A stretch of DNA of 64,000 bases from Halobacteriales archaeon QS_3_64_16 (GCA_003021705.1 PXRJ01000001.1:105165-169164), one strand, 5' to 3'. Positions 45,153 through 54,951 are shown, numbered from the stretch's first letter. A program made the numbers and translations. The notes: generated from the letters alone by a model not told the origin.

Positions 45153-46418
45153 CTACAGTTCGATTTTCGCCGGAAGTGGACCCAACAGGCGCTCGTAGAG
45201 GTCGAAGAGGCGATCCCGCTGGACCTCCCAGTTGTACGCCGAAAGCGCCGCCTCATGGCCTGCCGCGCCCAGTTCGCGGCGCTTCTCTGGATTCTCGGCC
45301 AGATCAGTCATTACCGCAGCGATTTCCTCGGTATCGAGCGGGTCGACCGGAATTCCGCAGTCGGCTCCCTCAACGACCTCCGTCCAGTTGCCGATATCGG
45401 AGACGACGATCGGTAGCGCCGCGGCCATATACCAGAAGAGCTTGTTCGAGCGATGGGCCGCCCGCGTCTTGTTCGGGTCGGGCGCAAAGACCATCATCCC
45501 GACATCCGCACCGTACAGCAACTCGAAGACGTCCTCTAAGGTGTCCTGCCAGCCGACGAGCGAGACGCGGTCGGACCCACTCCCCATGCGCTCGATGAGT
45601 GCTTCGTCCGCGTCGGTCTCGTACTTCCCGCCGATCGCGAGTTCGACGTCTCGCTCCTCTGGAACTCTCTCGATGGCATCGATCAGCTGTGGAATACCCC
45701 GGTCCTCCGAGAGCAGTCCGCAGTAGACGAATCGAACTGGTTCGTTAGCTTCGCTCTCCTCGGCCACGCTGCCGGTGTCGGTCCCGAGGTCCGGGACGAC
45801 ACCTCGGTCGGCGGCGCGCTTTGCCCACTTTACCTGCGGGTAGTTCGTGACGGTGATGACCTCGGGGTGTGATTCGAATCGTTCGGCGATGTCCGTCGAG
45901 GCCGCGACGACGCCGTCGGTCGCGCGCGCGAGTCCCCGCTCGACGAGCGAGATCGCGCCTGCCAGTGCCGGCCGGACGGGTTCGGGCAATAACTCCTTGT
46001 GCCGGAGGACGTTCTCGACGTTCTCGTGGACATCATAGACCACTTCGCCGTTCGTGAGTATCGATAGCGCGGCGCCCGTGGGTAGTAATTCGGCGTCGTG
46101 GAAGTGATAGAGGTCATAATCCGTATCGTAGAGTTCGCCGAGTAAGTCAAGCGCCCAGTATACGCGGGTCTTCACGCCGGGGAGGGGGGGTTGGCCCTCA
46201 CCGGTGTCGATCCCCTCGAAGGATCGGATCCTGACGCCGTCTTCGATCCGGGAGGGTCCGAAGGGAGTGAAAAGCGTCACGTCGTAGCCCGCCTCGGCGA
46301 GCGCGACGGCTTCGCGGTGGAACACCCGGGCGTCGGTCGCGTCGTGGGACGTAGTGAACACACAGACCCGCCGCCCGTCGCTCGCTCGGTTCGACGATCG
46401 CGATTGCTCCTGATTCAT
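45153..46418 (-). CDS. glycosyltransferase family 4-like protein
   Basis: This 421-residue GT-B glycosyltransferase has N-domain segments RVCVFTTSHDATDARVFHRE and YDLYHFHDAELLPTG, and a C-domain with VRFVYCGLLSEDRGIPQLID and SNKLFWYMAAALPIVVSDIG, the nucleotide-sugar binding region. It probably transfers a sugar in glycan or S-layer glycosylation, consistent with the neighbouring UDP-sugar dehydrogenase. The start at 46418 (MNQEQ) is preferred; an in-frame start at 46493 would add a basic 25-residue leader. Confidence 0.85.
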   Translation of the reverse strand: MNQEQSRSSNRASDGRRVCVFTTSHDATDARVFHREAVALAEAGYDVTLFTPFGPSRIEDGVRIRSFEGIDTGEGQPPLPGVKTRVYWALDLLGELYDTDYDLYHFHDAELLPTGAALSILTNGEVVYDVHENVENVLRHKELLPEPVRPALAGAISLVERGLARATDGVVAASTDIAERFESHPEVITVTNYPQVKWAKRAADRGVVPDLGTDTGSVAEESEANEPVRFVYCGLLSEDRGIPQLIDAIERVPEERDVELAIGGKYETDADEALIERMGSGSDRVSLVGWQDTLEDVFELLYGADVGMMVFAPDPNKTRAAHRSNKLFWYMAAALPIVVSDIGNWTEVVEGADCGIPVDPLDTEEIAAVMTDLAENPEKRRELGAAGHEAALSAYNWEVQRDRLFDLYERLLGPLPAKIEL

Positions 46419-46617
46419 TTCTCGACGCTCCCCTGGAGACCGGTCAGCGGACGGCAGTGACCTGGCGAGTTCATAGTAAGGCCTTCGATCCACCGAACTT
46501 AATCACCCCGGTATCGATACCTGGACTCAGTTTCGCGAGGCTCGACTTTCGATCGACCTACGACAGCAGTCCTACGAATTGATACAACCGCCAGTGCCAT
46601 TGCGGTAGCGGGCACGC

Positions 46618-46716
46618 TCACTCAGCGCGAACGAACCGCTCGGCGGTTGACCGTACAGATTTTTGCTGGCCCCGCAGTGAACGAGCGCCGCAGGCGCGAG
46701 TGAGCGAGGACGCCAG
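46618..46716 (-). repeat. intergenic repeat, copy B (inverted copy of 27239-27411)
   Basis: Block 1 is 46651-46716, the reverse complement of 27239-27300 with an extra ACTC. Block 2 (about 46606-46646, containing AACCGC-TCG-GCGGTT and GAACGAACC) matches 27371-27411, and the two blocks are adjacent here. The element lies between the glycosyltransferase gene and uL11, and ends about 22 bp before the uL11 TATA box. The rest of the gap 46419-46766 shows no gene. Confidence 0.75.
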
Positions 46717-46737
46717 AAAAAAGGTGCGAACGGAACG

Positions 46738-46767
46738 CTTAATTTGGTCCTGGCGGTTCGTCCTGTA
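46738..46767 (+). promoter_or_regulatory. uL11 leaderless promoter
   Basis: CTTAATTT (46738-46745) is centred about 25 nt upstream of the uL11 ATG at 46767, giving a transcript that starts at or next to the start codon. No Shine-Dalgarno sequence is present, in contrast with uL1 at 48253. Confidence 0.55.
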
Positions 46768-47276
46768 TGGCTGGAACCATCGAAGCGCTCATTCCGGGCG
46801 GGGAGGCCACCCCTGGCCCGCCGCTCGGCCCCGAACTCGGTCCGACGCCGGTCGACGTCCAGGCCGTCGTCCAGGACATCAACGAGGAGACCGACGCCTT
46901 CGACGGGATGGAAGTCCCCGTCACTGTCGAGTACGACGACGACGGTGCCTTTTCGATCTCGATCGGGGTGCCCCCCACCGCAGCACTGATCAAGGACGAA
47001 GCCGGCTTCGAAACCGGCAGCGGCGAGCCCCAGCGCGATTTCGTCGCGGACCTCTCGATCGAGCAAGTTCGCCGAGTCGCCGAGCAGAAGCGATCGGATC
47101 TGCTCGCCTACGACATCCGGAACGCCGCGAAGGAAGTCGCGGGGACCTGTGCGTCCCTCGGCGTCACCGTCGAGGGCGAGGACGCCCGCACGTTCAAACA
47201 GCGCGTCGACGACGGCGAGTACGACGAGCAACTCGCCGAATCCGAAGACACGGATTCCCCGGAAGCTGCCGCGTAG
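46767..47276 (+). CDS. rpl11: 50S ribosomal protein uL11
   Basis: This 169-residue protein of the GTPase-associated centre binds 23S rRNA and the P stalk base. It shows the N-terminal IPGGEATPGPPLGPELGPTP and the C-terminal rRNA-binding RNAAKEVAGTCASLGVTVEG. A short acidic tail ends it. It is transcribed alone, separated from the uL1-uL10-P1 operon by a HAD gene on the opposite strand, as in other haloarchaea. Confidence 0.96.
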   Translation: MAGTIEALIPGGEATPGPPLGPELGPTPVDVQAVVQDINEETDAFDGMEVPVTVEYDDDGAFSISIGVPPTAALIKDEAGFETGSGEPQRDFVADLSIEQVRRVAEQKRSDLLAYDIRNAAKEVAGTCASLGVTVEGEDARTFKQRVDDGEYDEQLAESEDTDSPEAAA

Positions 47277-47375
47277 ACGCCGACGCGTCCTTTCTGTCGA
47301 TCCCGTAACGACCGCGAGCGAAGCCTTCGGTACGGCAGTCCGAGCATCGATCGGTTCGCTGAGTCTCGCAATCGA

Positions 47376-48059
47376 TTACTCGACTCCTGGATGGAGCGTC
47401 GGTAGCTCCGTGAGCGACGCAATCTCGTGGGTCGGCTCGCCCTCGAGAACGTACCCGGCCCAGTGAGAGCGACGAAGAAACGCCGCGTCGACGTTCGCTC
47501 CCCTCGCTGCCTCGACATCGGCGTCACTATCGCCGACCGCAAGCGTCCGTGCGGCCTCAACCCCGAGATCAGCCAGCGCGTGCTCGATGAGTTGTGGGTT
47601 CGGTTTCTTGTATTCGAGACCCTCGACGGTCGGGTGGCGGCCAGAGACCGTCTCGAAGAGCCCGGCGATGCCGAAGAACTCGAGCAGATAGTCGATCGTC
47701 TCCCCTTGTCGGTCGCTCACGACCGCGAGATCACAGTCGGTCCTCAGGGACTGGAGGGTCGCGACGTCGTTGTACAGCGATATCTCGCCGCGATGGAGCG
47801 CGCGTCGATAGGCGCGTGCGAGGTGGCGATCGCACTCCGGCCAGAAGGTCTCGGCTGCGACGTCGTAAGCTCCACAGACCGCTTCGAGTTCCTCCGGGCT
47901 CGCGTCAAGCAAGGCGTCGACGTGCTCGCGTCGCGGGCGATCGATGCCGAAGGCGCGGAAGGCTTTCTCGATCGCCAGCCGGGCCCGATCGGAATCGATC
48001 GGCTCGACGAGAACGCCGTCCACGCCGACGATCACGGCGTCGTAGCGTTCTCGGCTCAT
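47376..48059 (-). CDS. HAD-superfamily hydrolase with a substituted nucleophile position
   Basis: This 227-residue HAD fold has motif II-like LAVVSDRQG, motif III Lys in EYKKPNPQLIEHAL and motif IV VGDSDADVEAARGAN. Motif I reads VIVGVDGVLVEP instead of the usual DxDG, so the nucleophile Asp is Gly12 while Asp14 is kept. The codon is GGC, one base from the Asp codon GAC. It may be catalytically altered or a regulator. It lies opposite the ribosomal genes, between uL11 and uL1. Confidence 0.82.
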   Translation of the reverse strand: MSRERYDAVIVGVDGVLVEPIDSDRARLAIEKAFRAFGIDRPRREHVDALLDASPEELEAVCGAYDVAAETFWPECDRHLARAYRRALHRGEISLYNDVATLQSLRTDCDLAVVSDRQGETIDYLLEFFGIAGLFETVSGRHPTVEGLEYKKPNPQLIEHALADLGVEAARTLAVGDSDADVEAARGANVDAAFLRRSHWAGYVLEGEPTHEIASLTELPTLHPGVE

Positions 48060-48160
48060 GCCTGAGGGTACTTCTCACCCGGCAAATACCTGGCGCTGGC
48101 CGGCGAAACAGGGGAACGTCTCGTCGCTCCGAGACGCATTACGAACCGTCCTTCGACGGT

Positions 48161-48252
48161 CTTAAGTTCGTCTTCCGGCTGAGTGGGAGTAGACAGGCAC
48201 CGGCCTGTTCGGTACCGTAGTAGCCGGATGGCTTCGACTACGGAGGTGACCG
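48161..48252 (+). promoter_or_regulatory. leader of the uL1-uL10-P1 operon: tandem hairpins and strong Shine-Dalgarno, probable uL1 autoregulation site
   Basis: A CTTAAG box at 48161-48166 predicts a start near 48186 and a leader of about 65-70 nt. It contains hairpin ACAGGC-ACCG-GCCTGT (48193-48208) and a second, larger one (CCGTAGT 48215-48221 with ACTACGG 48237-48243, inner AGCC/GGCT). GGAGGTGA (48242-48249) sits 3 nt before the ATG, partly in the second stem. In Halobacterium the equivalent leader carries an L1-binding site, and these elements fit that. Confidence 0.6.
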
Positions 48253-48891
48253 ATGTCAGCACAGGATATCACAGACGCCGTTTCACGCGCGATCGACGAG
48301 TCCCCGCCGCGGAACTTCCGCGAGACGGTCGACCTCGCGATCAACCTGCGTGATCTCGATTTGGACGACCCGTCGAACAGAATCGATCAGAGCATCGTCC
48401 TCCCCCGAGGGACCGGCCGCGACACACAGATCGTGGTCTTCGCCGAAGGGGAGACCGCACTTCGCGCCGAGGACGCCGCCGATCGGGTGTTTTCGAGCGA
48501 CGACTTGGGTGAGCTTGCCGACGACCAGGACGAAGCTCGAGATCTGGCCAACGAGGCCGACTTCTTCATCGCCGAGACCGACATGATGCAGGCGATCGGC
48601 CGCGATCTGGGGACCGTGCTTGGACCCCGCGGGAAGATGCCGACGCCGCTCCAACCTGACGACGACATCGTCGAGACGATCGATCGGATGCGCGACTCGA
48701 TCCAGCTTCGCAGCCGCGATCGGCGAACCTTCCACGCCCGGGTCGGTGCGGAGGACATGGACGCTGAGGACATCGCGGACAACATCGACGTGATCCGCCG
48801 CCGGCTCGAAGCCAACCTCGAGAAAGGCCCACAGAACATCGACTCGATCTACGTGAAGACGACGATGGGTCCCGCAGAGGAGGTGGCCTGA
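48253..48891 (+). CDS. rpl1: 50S ribosomal protein uL1
   Basis: This 212-residue L1-stalk protein binds 23S rRNA and, in archaea, its own mRNA. It shows [22 protein letters not shown], [12 protein letters not shown] (the highly conserved rRNA-binding loop) and [14 protein letters not shown] near the end. It overlaps uL10 by one base. It has a good Shine-Dalgarno sequence, unlike most genes here. Confidence 0.96.
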   Translation: MSAQDITDAVSRAIDESPPRNFRETVDLAINLRDLDLDDPSNRIDQSIVLPRGTGRDTQIVVFAEGETALRAEDAADRVFSSDDLGELADDQDEARDLANEADFFIAETDMMQAIGRDLGTVLGPRGKMPTPLQPDDDIVETIDRMRDSIQLRSRDRRTFHARVGAEDMDAEDIADNIDVIRRRLEANLEKGPQNIDSIYVKTTMGPAEEVA

Positions 48892-50000
48892 TGGCCGCCG
48901 AAGCGGACGCGGAGTCCGAAAGCGAGCGCGTCGCTGAGAGCGACCACCGAACCGCCGAGATACCCGACTGGAAACGCGAGGAGATCGACGCACTGCGGGA
49001 GGTCATCGATTCGTACGACTCGGTCGGTGTCGTCTCAGTCGCGGGCATCCCCAGTCGCCAGCTCCAGGCGATGCGTGCGGACCTGCGCGGTCGAGCGGAA
49101 CTGCGTGTCGCCCGGAACACTCTGTTGGAACGGGCGCTCGACGCTGCGAGCGAGTCGAGCGACGCTAACGGTGATGGTGATGAGCGATCGGGGATCGCGC
49201 TACTGAGAAACGAGGTCGCCGGCCAAGTCGGGTTGATCGCGACCGACGACAATCCCTTCGGGCTCTACCGTCAGTTGGAAGCCTCGAAGACGCCGGCTCC
49301 GATCAACCCCGGCGAGACCGCGCCCAACGCCATCGTCATTCCCGAGGGTGACACCGGGATCGATCCCGGCCCCTTCGTCGGCGAGCTCCAGCAGGTCGGC
49401 GCGAGCGCGCGCATCATGGAGGGCTCGATCCAGGTCACCGAGGACTCGACGGTACTGGAGGAAGGCGAGGCGGTCTCCCGGCAGCTCGCGAACGTGCTCA
49501 ACGAACTGGGCATCGAGCCGAAGGAAGTCGGCCTGGACCTACAGGCGGTGTACTCCGAGGGCACGATCTTCGAGCCCGAGGAACTCGCCCTGGACATCGA
49601 ACAGTACCAGGCAAACTTCGAGGCCGGCGCGGCCCGCGCCCGGAGCCTCTCGATCGGTACGGCCTACCCGACCGCAGAGACCGCCCCGGCGCTGCTCGGA
49701 AAGGCCCACGGCGAGGCCAAAAGCGTCGGCCTCGCGGGGGCAGTCGAGAGTCCGGACCTCGCTCCGGACCTGCTCTCCCAGGCCAGCGGGGACCTCCGTG
49801 CGCTCGCCGCGGCGATCGACGACGAGGAAGCCCTGCCGGAGGAACTCCAGGGCGTCGAGGATACTCAGCCGGATGCCGAGGCAGCGAGCGAAGCAGACGA
49901 GGCCGGTGAGGGAGAAGCTGAGGCCGAAGCCGATGCCGAGGACTCCGACGATGACGACGATGACGCCGGTGGCGAGGGCCTCGGCGAGATGTTCGGCTGA
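48891..50000 (+). CDS. rpl10: 50S ribosomal protein uL10 (P0)
   Basis: This 369-residue stalk base protein anchors P1 dimers and recruits translation factors. The N-terminal rRNA-binding domain ([26 protein letters not shown]-like [20 protein letters not shown]) is followed by helical P1-binding segments and an acidic hinge. It ends GEGLGEMFG, the shared stalk C-terminal motif. It is slightly extended at the N terminus by a Glu-rich stretch. Confidence 0.95.
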   Translation: MAAEADAESESERVAESDHRTAEIPDWKREEIDALREVIDSYDSVGVVSVAGIPSRQLQAMRADLRGRAELRVARNTLLERALDAASESSDANGDGDERSGIALLRNEVAGQVGLIATDDNPFGLYRQLEASKTPAPINPGETAPNAIVIPEGDTGIDPGPFVGELQQVGASARIMEGSIQVTEDSTVLEEGEAVSRQLANVLNELGIEPKEVGLDLQAVYSEGTIFEPEELALDIEQYQANFEAGAARARSLSIGTAYPTAETAPALLGKAHGEAKSVGLAGAVESPDLAPDLLSQASGDLRALAAAIDDEEALPEELQGVEDTQPDAEAASEADEAGEGEAEAEADAEDSDDDDDDAGGEGLGEMFG

Positions 50001-50040
50001 ATCGAGCGACTGAACGACACGACCACAACCACTCAGACCA

Positions 50041-50388
50041 ATGGAATACGTCTACGCAGCACTCATCCTGAACGAATCGGACGAAGAGATCAACGAAGAG
50101 AACCTCACGAACGTCCTCGACGCGGCGGGCGTCGATGTCGAGGAGTCCCGCGCGAAAGCGCTCGTGGCTGCCTTGGAGGACGTCGAGATCGAGGAGGCCA
50201 TCGAGCAGGGCACAGCGGTCCCCGCGGGCGGTGCGGGTGGGGGCGCGCCGGCCGGCGGGGCCGACGCGGACACCGAGGAAACCGAAGAGGCCGAGGAAGC
50301 CGAAGACGAGGCCGAAGAGGCCGAGGACGCCGGTGACGACGAAGACGAGGACGCCGACGGCGAGGGCCTCGGCGCCCTGTTCGGCTAA
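50041..50388 (+). CDS. rpl12: 50S ribosomal protein P1 (L12)
   Basis: This 115-residue acidic stalk protein begins with the helical dimerisation domain ([20 protein letters not shown]), followed by an Ala/Gly/Glu hinge and the terminal GEGLGALFG, which contacts GTPase factors. It is the third gene of the uL1-uL10-P1 operon, 40 nt after uL10. Confidence 0.96.
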   Translation: MEYVYAALILNESDEEINEENLTNVLDAAGVDVEESRAKALVAALEDVEIEEAIEQGTAVPAGGAGGGAPAGGADADTEETEEAEEAEDEAEEAEDAGDDEDEDADGEGLGALFG

Positions 50389-50516
50389 CTGAGAACCGGC
50401 TGTTCGATCAGCCGATTCGAAATCCACGATTTCTTTCGACGTTATTCCATAGCCTCGCTGCCATCCAGTGAGCCACGGCGAGGCTTCAAACCCGATCCCG
50501 GAGCCAGGGCGTCGGG

Positions 50517-51770
50517 ATGGTCGCGCCCGTTGTGCTCTCCGCATTCGACGCCGGGTTCACGCTCTCGGCGCTGGGGTTCGTCGCAGGGGGCGTTCTCCTC
50601 GGGACGCTCTCGGGGCTCACGCCCGGCCTGCACGCGAACAATTTTGCACTCCTGATGGCGGCGGTCGTCCCGTCGATTCCGGGGCCACCGGCACTCGTCG
50701 GGGCGGCGATGCTCGCGGCAGGCGTCACTCATACGTTTCTCGACGTGGTGCCCGCCTTAGCGTTGGGGGTGCCCGACGCCGCGATGGCCGCTGCGGCGCT
50801 GCCCGGCCACCGACTGGTCCTCGAAGGGAGCGGCCGGGAAGCGCTTCGCCTCTCGGCGCTCGGCAGCGCTCTCGCAGTCCTGTTTGCGGTTCCGCTCGCG
50901 ATCCCGATGACGCGAGCGATGGTCCGTGCCTACGAGCACATCGACGCGAACCTCCCGCTGGTCCTGGGTGTGGTCGCTTTGCTTCTGATACTCACCGAGC
51001 GGGGATTCCGCGAGCGCCTCGGTGGTGGGCTGGCTTTCGGCTCGAGTGCGCTGCTCGGCTACGTGTTGCTCAGAGCCTTCGAGATGCCGCTTGGCGCACC
51101 GCTCGACGCCGGCGGCTTGCTTATGCCGCTGTTCGGCGGACTGTTCGGCGCGCCGGTGTTGCTCGATGCGATCGGCGGCGAGGGCATTCCGCCACAGGAA
51201 ACGAGCGAGGTGAGTAGCCCCCGGAGGTCGGTCGGGGTCACAGCTTTCCTGGGCACGGGCGCAGGCGCGATCGTGGGCTACATCCCGGGCGTATCGAGTG
51301 CTATCGCGGCCACAGCCGTCCTGCCGGCGATACCCGACGGTGAGGACGACGGTGCGCGGGGCTTTCTCGTCGCAACGAGCGCTGTGAACACATCAAATTC
51401 GATCTTCGCGCTTTTTGCTCTCGTTGCCCTCGGCTCACCCCGGACCGGTGTGCTGGTGGCACTCGAGCAGGCCGAAGTTCCGTTGAATCTGCCGGTACTT
51501 CTGAGTGCGGTGGCGATCGCTGCGGGGATCGGATTCGTCCTGGTGGTTTCGGTCGGCGATCGGTATCTCGACATCGTCGGGAAGACCGATTACACCCTCC
51601 TTTCGATCACGATACTCGCCTTGTTGGCCGGGCTTTCCTACGCGTTTGCCGGCCCGCTTGGGATCGGGGCCTTCGCCGCCGCGACGGTCGTCGGGTTGGT
51701 CCCACCGCGATTCGGCGCGCGGCGGGTACATCTGATGGGCGTGTTGATCGGGCCGCTTATCGTCGGGTGA
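50517..51770 (+). CDS. TctA-family (DUF112) tripartite tricarboxylate transporter-like permease
   Basis: This 417-residue polytopic membrane protein has the family's GTLSGLTPGLHANNFALLM near the N terminus and the mirrored GAGAIVGYIPGVSSAIAA in the second half, plus FLVATSAVNTSNSIFAL. It is an archaeal version of TctA, the large channel subunit. TctB and the binding protein are not adjacent, so partner and substrate are unknown. It is monocistronic, 128 nt after P1. Confidence 0.85.
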   Translation: MVAPVVLSAFDAGFTLSALGFVAGGVLLGTLSGLTPGLHANNFALLMAAVVPSIPGPPALVGAAMLAAGVTHTFLDVVPALALGVPDAAMAAAALPGHRLVLEGSGREALRLSALGSALAVLFAVPLAIPMTRAMVRAYEHIDANLPLVLGVVALLLILTERGFRERLGGGLAFGSSALLGYVLLRAFEMPLGAPLDAGGLLMPLFGGLFGAPVLLDAIGGEGIPPQETSEVSSPRRSVGVTAFLGTGAGAIVGYIPGVSSAIAATAVLPAIPDGEDDGARGFLVATSAVNTSNSIFALFALVALGSPRTGVLVALEQAEVPLNLPVLLSAVAIAAGIGFVLVVSVGDRYLDIVGKTDYTLLSITILALLAGLSYAFAGPLGIGAFAAATVVGLVPPRFGARRVHLMGVLIGPLIVG

Positions 51771-51976
51771 GACATCGTCTTTCGAGACTCGGAAGCGACC
51801 AGCGAAGCGTCTCGATCAGTCGTCGGCTTCGGATTCTTCGAGTACGTCGACCCCGTCTACCGGCCGATCAGGGCTCGCCCCGACCATCGCGCTCGGCAGC
51901 CCCGGCCGGGGATCGATCGATTTCGTCGAGCGCCGTGAGGAAAGAGCTTTGCGGGTCGATCGCGCACCTATCGCCG

Positions 51977-52252
51977 ATGGCGGCCTACACCGCGTCCGTG
52001 ACCGTCCGGCTCAAACCGGGCGTCCTCGATCCCGAAGCCGAGACCACCAAACGCGCCCTCGAGCGCCTCGATTTCGATCTCGACGATCTTCGCTCGGCCG
52101 ATCGCTTCGAGATCGATCTGGAGGCCCCCTCGCCCGAGGCTGCCGCCGAGCGCGCCGACGCGATGGCCGAACGCCTGCTCACGAACCCGACGATCCACGA
52201 CTGCACCGTTGAGGTCGAACCGGCCGACCCCGCCGCGGGGGCCACGCGATGA
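51977..52252 (+). CDS. purS: phosphoribosylformylglycinamidine synthase subunit PurS
   Basis: This 91-residue small subunit of the FGAM synthase complex bridges PurQ and PurL in purine synthesis. It shows YTASVTVRLKPGVLDPEAET, LDDLRSADRFEIDLEA and ERLLTNPTIHDCTVEVE. The start at 51977 fits the family. It overlaps purQ by 4 bp (ATGA). PurL is not in the window. Confidence 0.93.
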   Translation: MAAYTASVTVRLKPGVLDPEAETTKRALERLDFDLDDLRSADRFEIDLEAPSPEAAAERADAMAERLLTNPTIHDCTVEVEPADPAAGATR

Positions 52253-52935
52253 TCGCCGTCTGCCAGTTCGGCGGCAGTAACTGCGACCGGGACGCCGTTC
52301 TCGCCCTCCGTGATCTGGGCCTCGAGGCTGAACGGGTTTGGCACGCCGATGGACTGCCCGAAGACGCCGACGGCGTGGTCCTCCCTGGCGGGTTTTCCTA
52401 CGGCGATTACCTCCGAGCCGGCGCGATGGCCGCCCGGGCCCCGGTCCTGAGGGAGATCCGTGCGGCGGCCGCCGAGGGGGTTCCGGTACTCGGGATCTGT
52501 AATGGCGCACAGGTCGGCACCGAGACCGGGTTGGTACCCGGAGCCTTCACGACGAACGCGAGCGCGCGCTTTCGCTGCGAGCACGTCCACCTGCGCGTCG
52601 AGAACGCAGAAACCCCCTGGACCGAGGGCTTCGAGCCGGGGGAGGTACTCACGTTGCCGATCGCTCACGGCGAGGGTCGTTTCGAGATCGGTGAGGACGC
52701 TCTCGCCGACTTGGAGGACGACGACCGGATCCTCTTTCGGTACTGCAACGAAACGGGAGAAGTCACCGATGAGGCGAACCCGAACGGCTCCGTGGGCGGG
52801 GTCGCGGGCCTGCTCGGCGAGCGCGAGCGTACTGCGGTGTTGATGCCCCACCCCGAGCGCGCGACGCTGCCGGATCTCGGCGGGACCGACGGTCGGGTGA
52901 TTCTCCAGGGTTTCGCGAGCGAGGCCGAAGGGTAG
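52249..52935 (+). CDS. purQ: phosphoribosylformylglycinamidine synthase subunit PurQ (glutaminase)
   Basis: This 228-residue class I glutamine amidotransferase supplies ammonia to PurL. The catalytic Cys is in VLGICNGAQVG, with the His-Glu dyad in MPHPERATLP, and PIAHGEGRF is also conserved. The start, CQFGGSNCDRD, is diagnostic. It is translationally coupled to purS. Confidence 0.95.
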   Translation: MIAVCQFGGSNCDRDAVLALRDLGLEAERVWHADGLPEDADGVVLPGGFSYGDYLRAGAMAARAPVLREIRAAAAEGVPVLGICNGAQVGTETGLVPGAFTTNASARFRCEHVHLRVENAETPWTEGFEPGEVLTLPIAHGEGRFEIGEDALADLEDDDRILFRYCNETGEVTDEANPNGSVGGVAGLLGERERTAVLMPHPERATLPDLGGTDGRVILQGFASEAEG

Positions 52936-52999
52936 TCAACGAATCGAGACGCGGCCAGCACCGACGCTTTCTTTCACGCGCCCAACCGATCTGAGGTGA

Positions 53000-54865
53000 A
53001 TGGCGAGGGAGGCAGAGAGCGCGTTCGATCGGTATCGAGGCCGGGTCGAGCGCCCGATCTATCGGCTCTTTGCGGAGTACGGGCTCAGTCACTCGAGGTG
53101 GTTCGTGACCGGTATGACCGCGAACGTCCTCGCCCGGAGCGCGAGCCTGCTCCCGCCGGTCGTGCTCGGCGCTGCGCTCGACGGGATCTTCGGGGCGGGA
53201 AGCGATCGAATACCCTACCGGCTCCCGCTCGTCCCGGCGGCTTGGATTCCGGCGGGTAACGCCGCTCAGTTCCGCTTTTCGGTCGCGCTGATCGTTGGGG
53301 CTTTCCTGCTGACGGCCGTCTGTACCTGGATCTACGGTATGGCAGCGAACAACTTCGCCCACCGGGTGATGCACGACGTCCGCACCGATAGCTTCGCGAA
53401 GCTCCAGCGCCTCGATATGCCCTTCTTCGATGACAAGCAGACCGGCGAGGTCATGGCGATCCTCAATAACGATGCCACCAACCTCGAGCGCTTCCTCGAC
53501 GACGCCTTGCACGACTCGGCGCGACTGATCGTGATGGTCGGCGGTATCGCGGCGCTGCTCGTCTGGATGAACCCTCAGCTCGCGGCGGTGACCTTGCTGG
53601 CCGTGCCCCTCATGTGGGTCCTGACCCGCTGGTTCATGCGAGCGGTCGAGCCGCGGTATGCCGCCCAGCGCGAGTCCGTCGGCGATCTCAATACGCGACT
53701 CGAGAATAGCCTCGGTGGCATCGAACTGGTCAAGACCTCGGGAACTGAAGCATTCGAAACCGACCGTGTGAGCGTCGCCTCGTATGATTACTTCCGGAAG
53801 ACGATGGCGATGCTCCGGCTCAACTACGTCTACCGGCCGGGGATGGAACTGCTCGCCGGGCTCTCCTTCGCGGCGACCTTTCTGGTCGGGGGCTGGTGGC
53901 TCGCGACCGACGATGCTCCTTTGGTACTCTCCGGCGATCTGACGACCGGCACCTTCGTCACCTTTCTCCTACTGAGCCAGCGGTTCGTGACACCGCTCGC
54001 GGAGGTATCGAATATTGTTGATCAGTACGAGAACGCGAAGGCTTCCTCCGAGCGGGTTTTCGGACTTATGTCGATCCCCGCACACATCTCCGATAGCGAG
54101 GATGCCCAGCCACTTGAAGACCCGGCAGGTCACGTCGAGTACGACAACGTGAGCTTCGCCTACGAGGAGGAGCCAGTGATCAACAGCGTGTCGCTGTCGG
54201 TGCCGGCGGGCGAGACCGCGGCGCTGGTCGGCCCGACTGGTGCTGGAAAATCGACGCTTTGTAAGCTCTTATTGCGATTGTACGACGTGAACCACGGTGC
54301 AATCCGCATCGACGGCCAAGACGTCCGGGAAGTAACTCTCGACTCGCTTCGCAAGCAGGTGGGTTACGTCAGCCAGGATTCGTACCTCTTCGACGGCACT
54401 GTGCGGGAGAACCTCGCGTATGGCGCGTTCGAGGCGACCGGCGAGGAACTGATCGAGGCCGCCAGAGCCGCCGAAGCCCACGAGTTCATCGAGGCGCTTC
54501 CCGGGGGCTACGATACGCGGGTCGGCGAGCGCGGCGTGAAGCTCTCGGGCGGCCAGCGCCAGCGACTCGCACTCGCCCGGGCGATGCTCGGTGACTTTTC
54601 GATCGTCGTGCTCGACGAGGCGACTAGTAGTGTGGACACCGAGACCGAGGCGGCGATCCAGCGTTCACTCGCCCGCCTCACCGAAGACCGGACGACGTTC
54701 GTGATCGCCCACCGACTCTCGACGGTACGGGAAGCCGATCGCGTGTTCGTGATCGAGGACGGGCAGGTGATCGAACGCGGGACCCACGAGGAGCTAGTAG
54801 AGGCGAGCGGGCTGTACGCGAGCCTCTGGAGTGCACAGACCGACGAAATCAGGGCTAGCAGGTAG
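53000..54865 (+). CDS. ABC exporter (fused permease and ATPase)
   Basis: This 621-residue half-transporter has an N-terminal membrane domain with six helices (about residues 20-350; DMPFFDDKQTGEVMAILNND marks an intracellular loop) and a C-terminal ATPase: Walker A GPTGAGKST, signature LSGGQRQRLALAR, Walker B IVVLDEATSSVD and H-loop VIAHRLSTVREAD. It probably homodimerises. Lipids, drugs or peptides are possible substrates; context gives no clue. Confidence 0.92.
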   Translation: MAREAESAFDRYRGRVERPIYRLFAEYGLSHSRWFVTGMTANVLARSASLLPPVVLGAALDGIFGAGSDRIPYRLPLVPAAWIPAGNAAQFRFSVALIVGAFLLTAVCTWIYGMAANNFAHRVMHDVRTDSFAKLQRLDMPFFDDKQTGEVMAILNNDATNLERFLDDALHDSARLIVMVGGIAALLVWMNPQLAAVTLLAVPLMWVLTRWFMRAVEPRYAAQRESVGDLNTRLENSLGGIELVKTSGTEAFETDRVSVASYDYFRKTMAMLRLNYVYRPGMELLAGLSFAATFLVGGWWLATDDAPLVLSGDLTTGTFVTFLLLSQRFVTPLAEVSNIVDQYENAKASSERVFGLMSIPAHISDSEDAQPLEDPAGHVEYDNVSFAYEEEPVINSVSLSVPAGETAALVGPTGAGKSTLCKLLLRLYDVNHGAIRIDGQDVREVTLDSLRKQVGYVSQDSYLFDGTVRENLAYGAFEATGEELIEAARAAEAHEFIEALPGGYDTRVGERGVKLSGGQRQRLALARAMLGDFSIVVLDEATSSVDTETEAAIQRSLARLTEDRTTFVIAHRLSTVREADRVFVIEDGQVIERGTHEELVEASGLYASLWSAQTDEIRASR

Positions 54866-54951
54866 CAGAGACGGATAGATCATCACTACAGCCTTCCCTC
54901 TACATCCTCACAACCCATAGCGTTAAGTCAGTAAACGCCTAAGGGGCATCC

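Noticed and set aside
51816..51887. Minus-strand 23-codon frame ending in acidic residues before purS
   Set aside because: Composition is haloarchaeal, but it is too short to support as a gene or a remnant.
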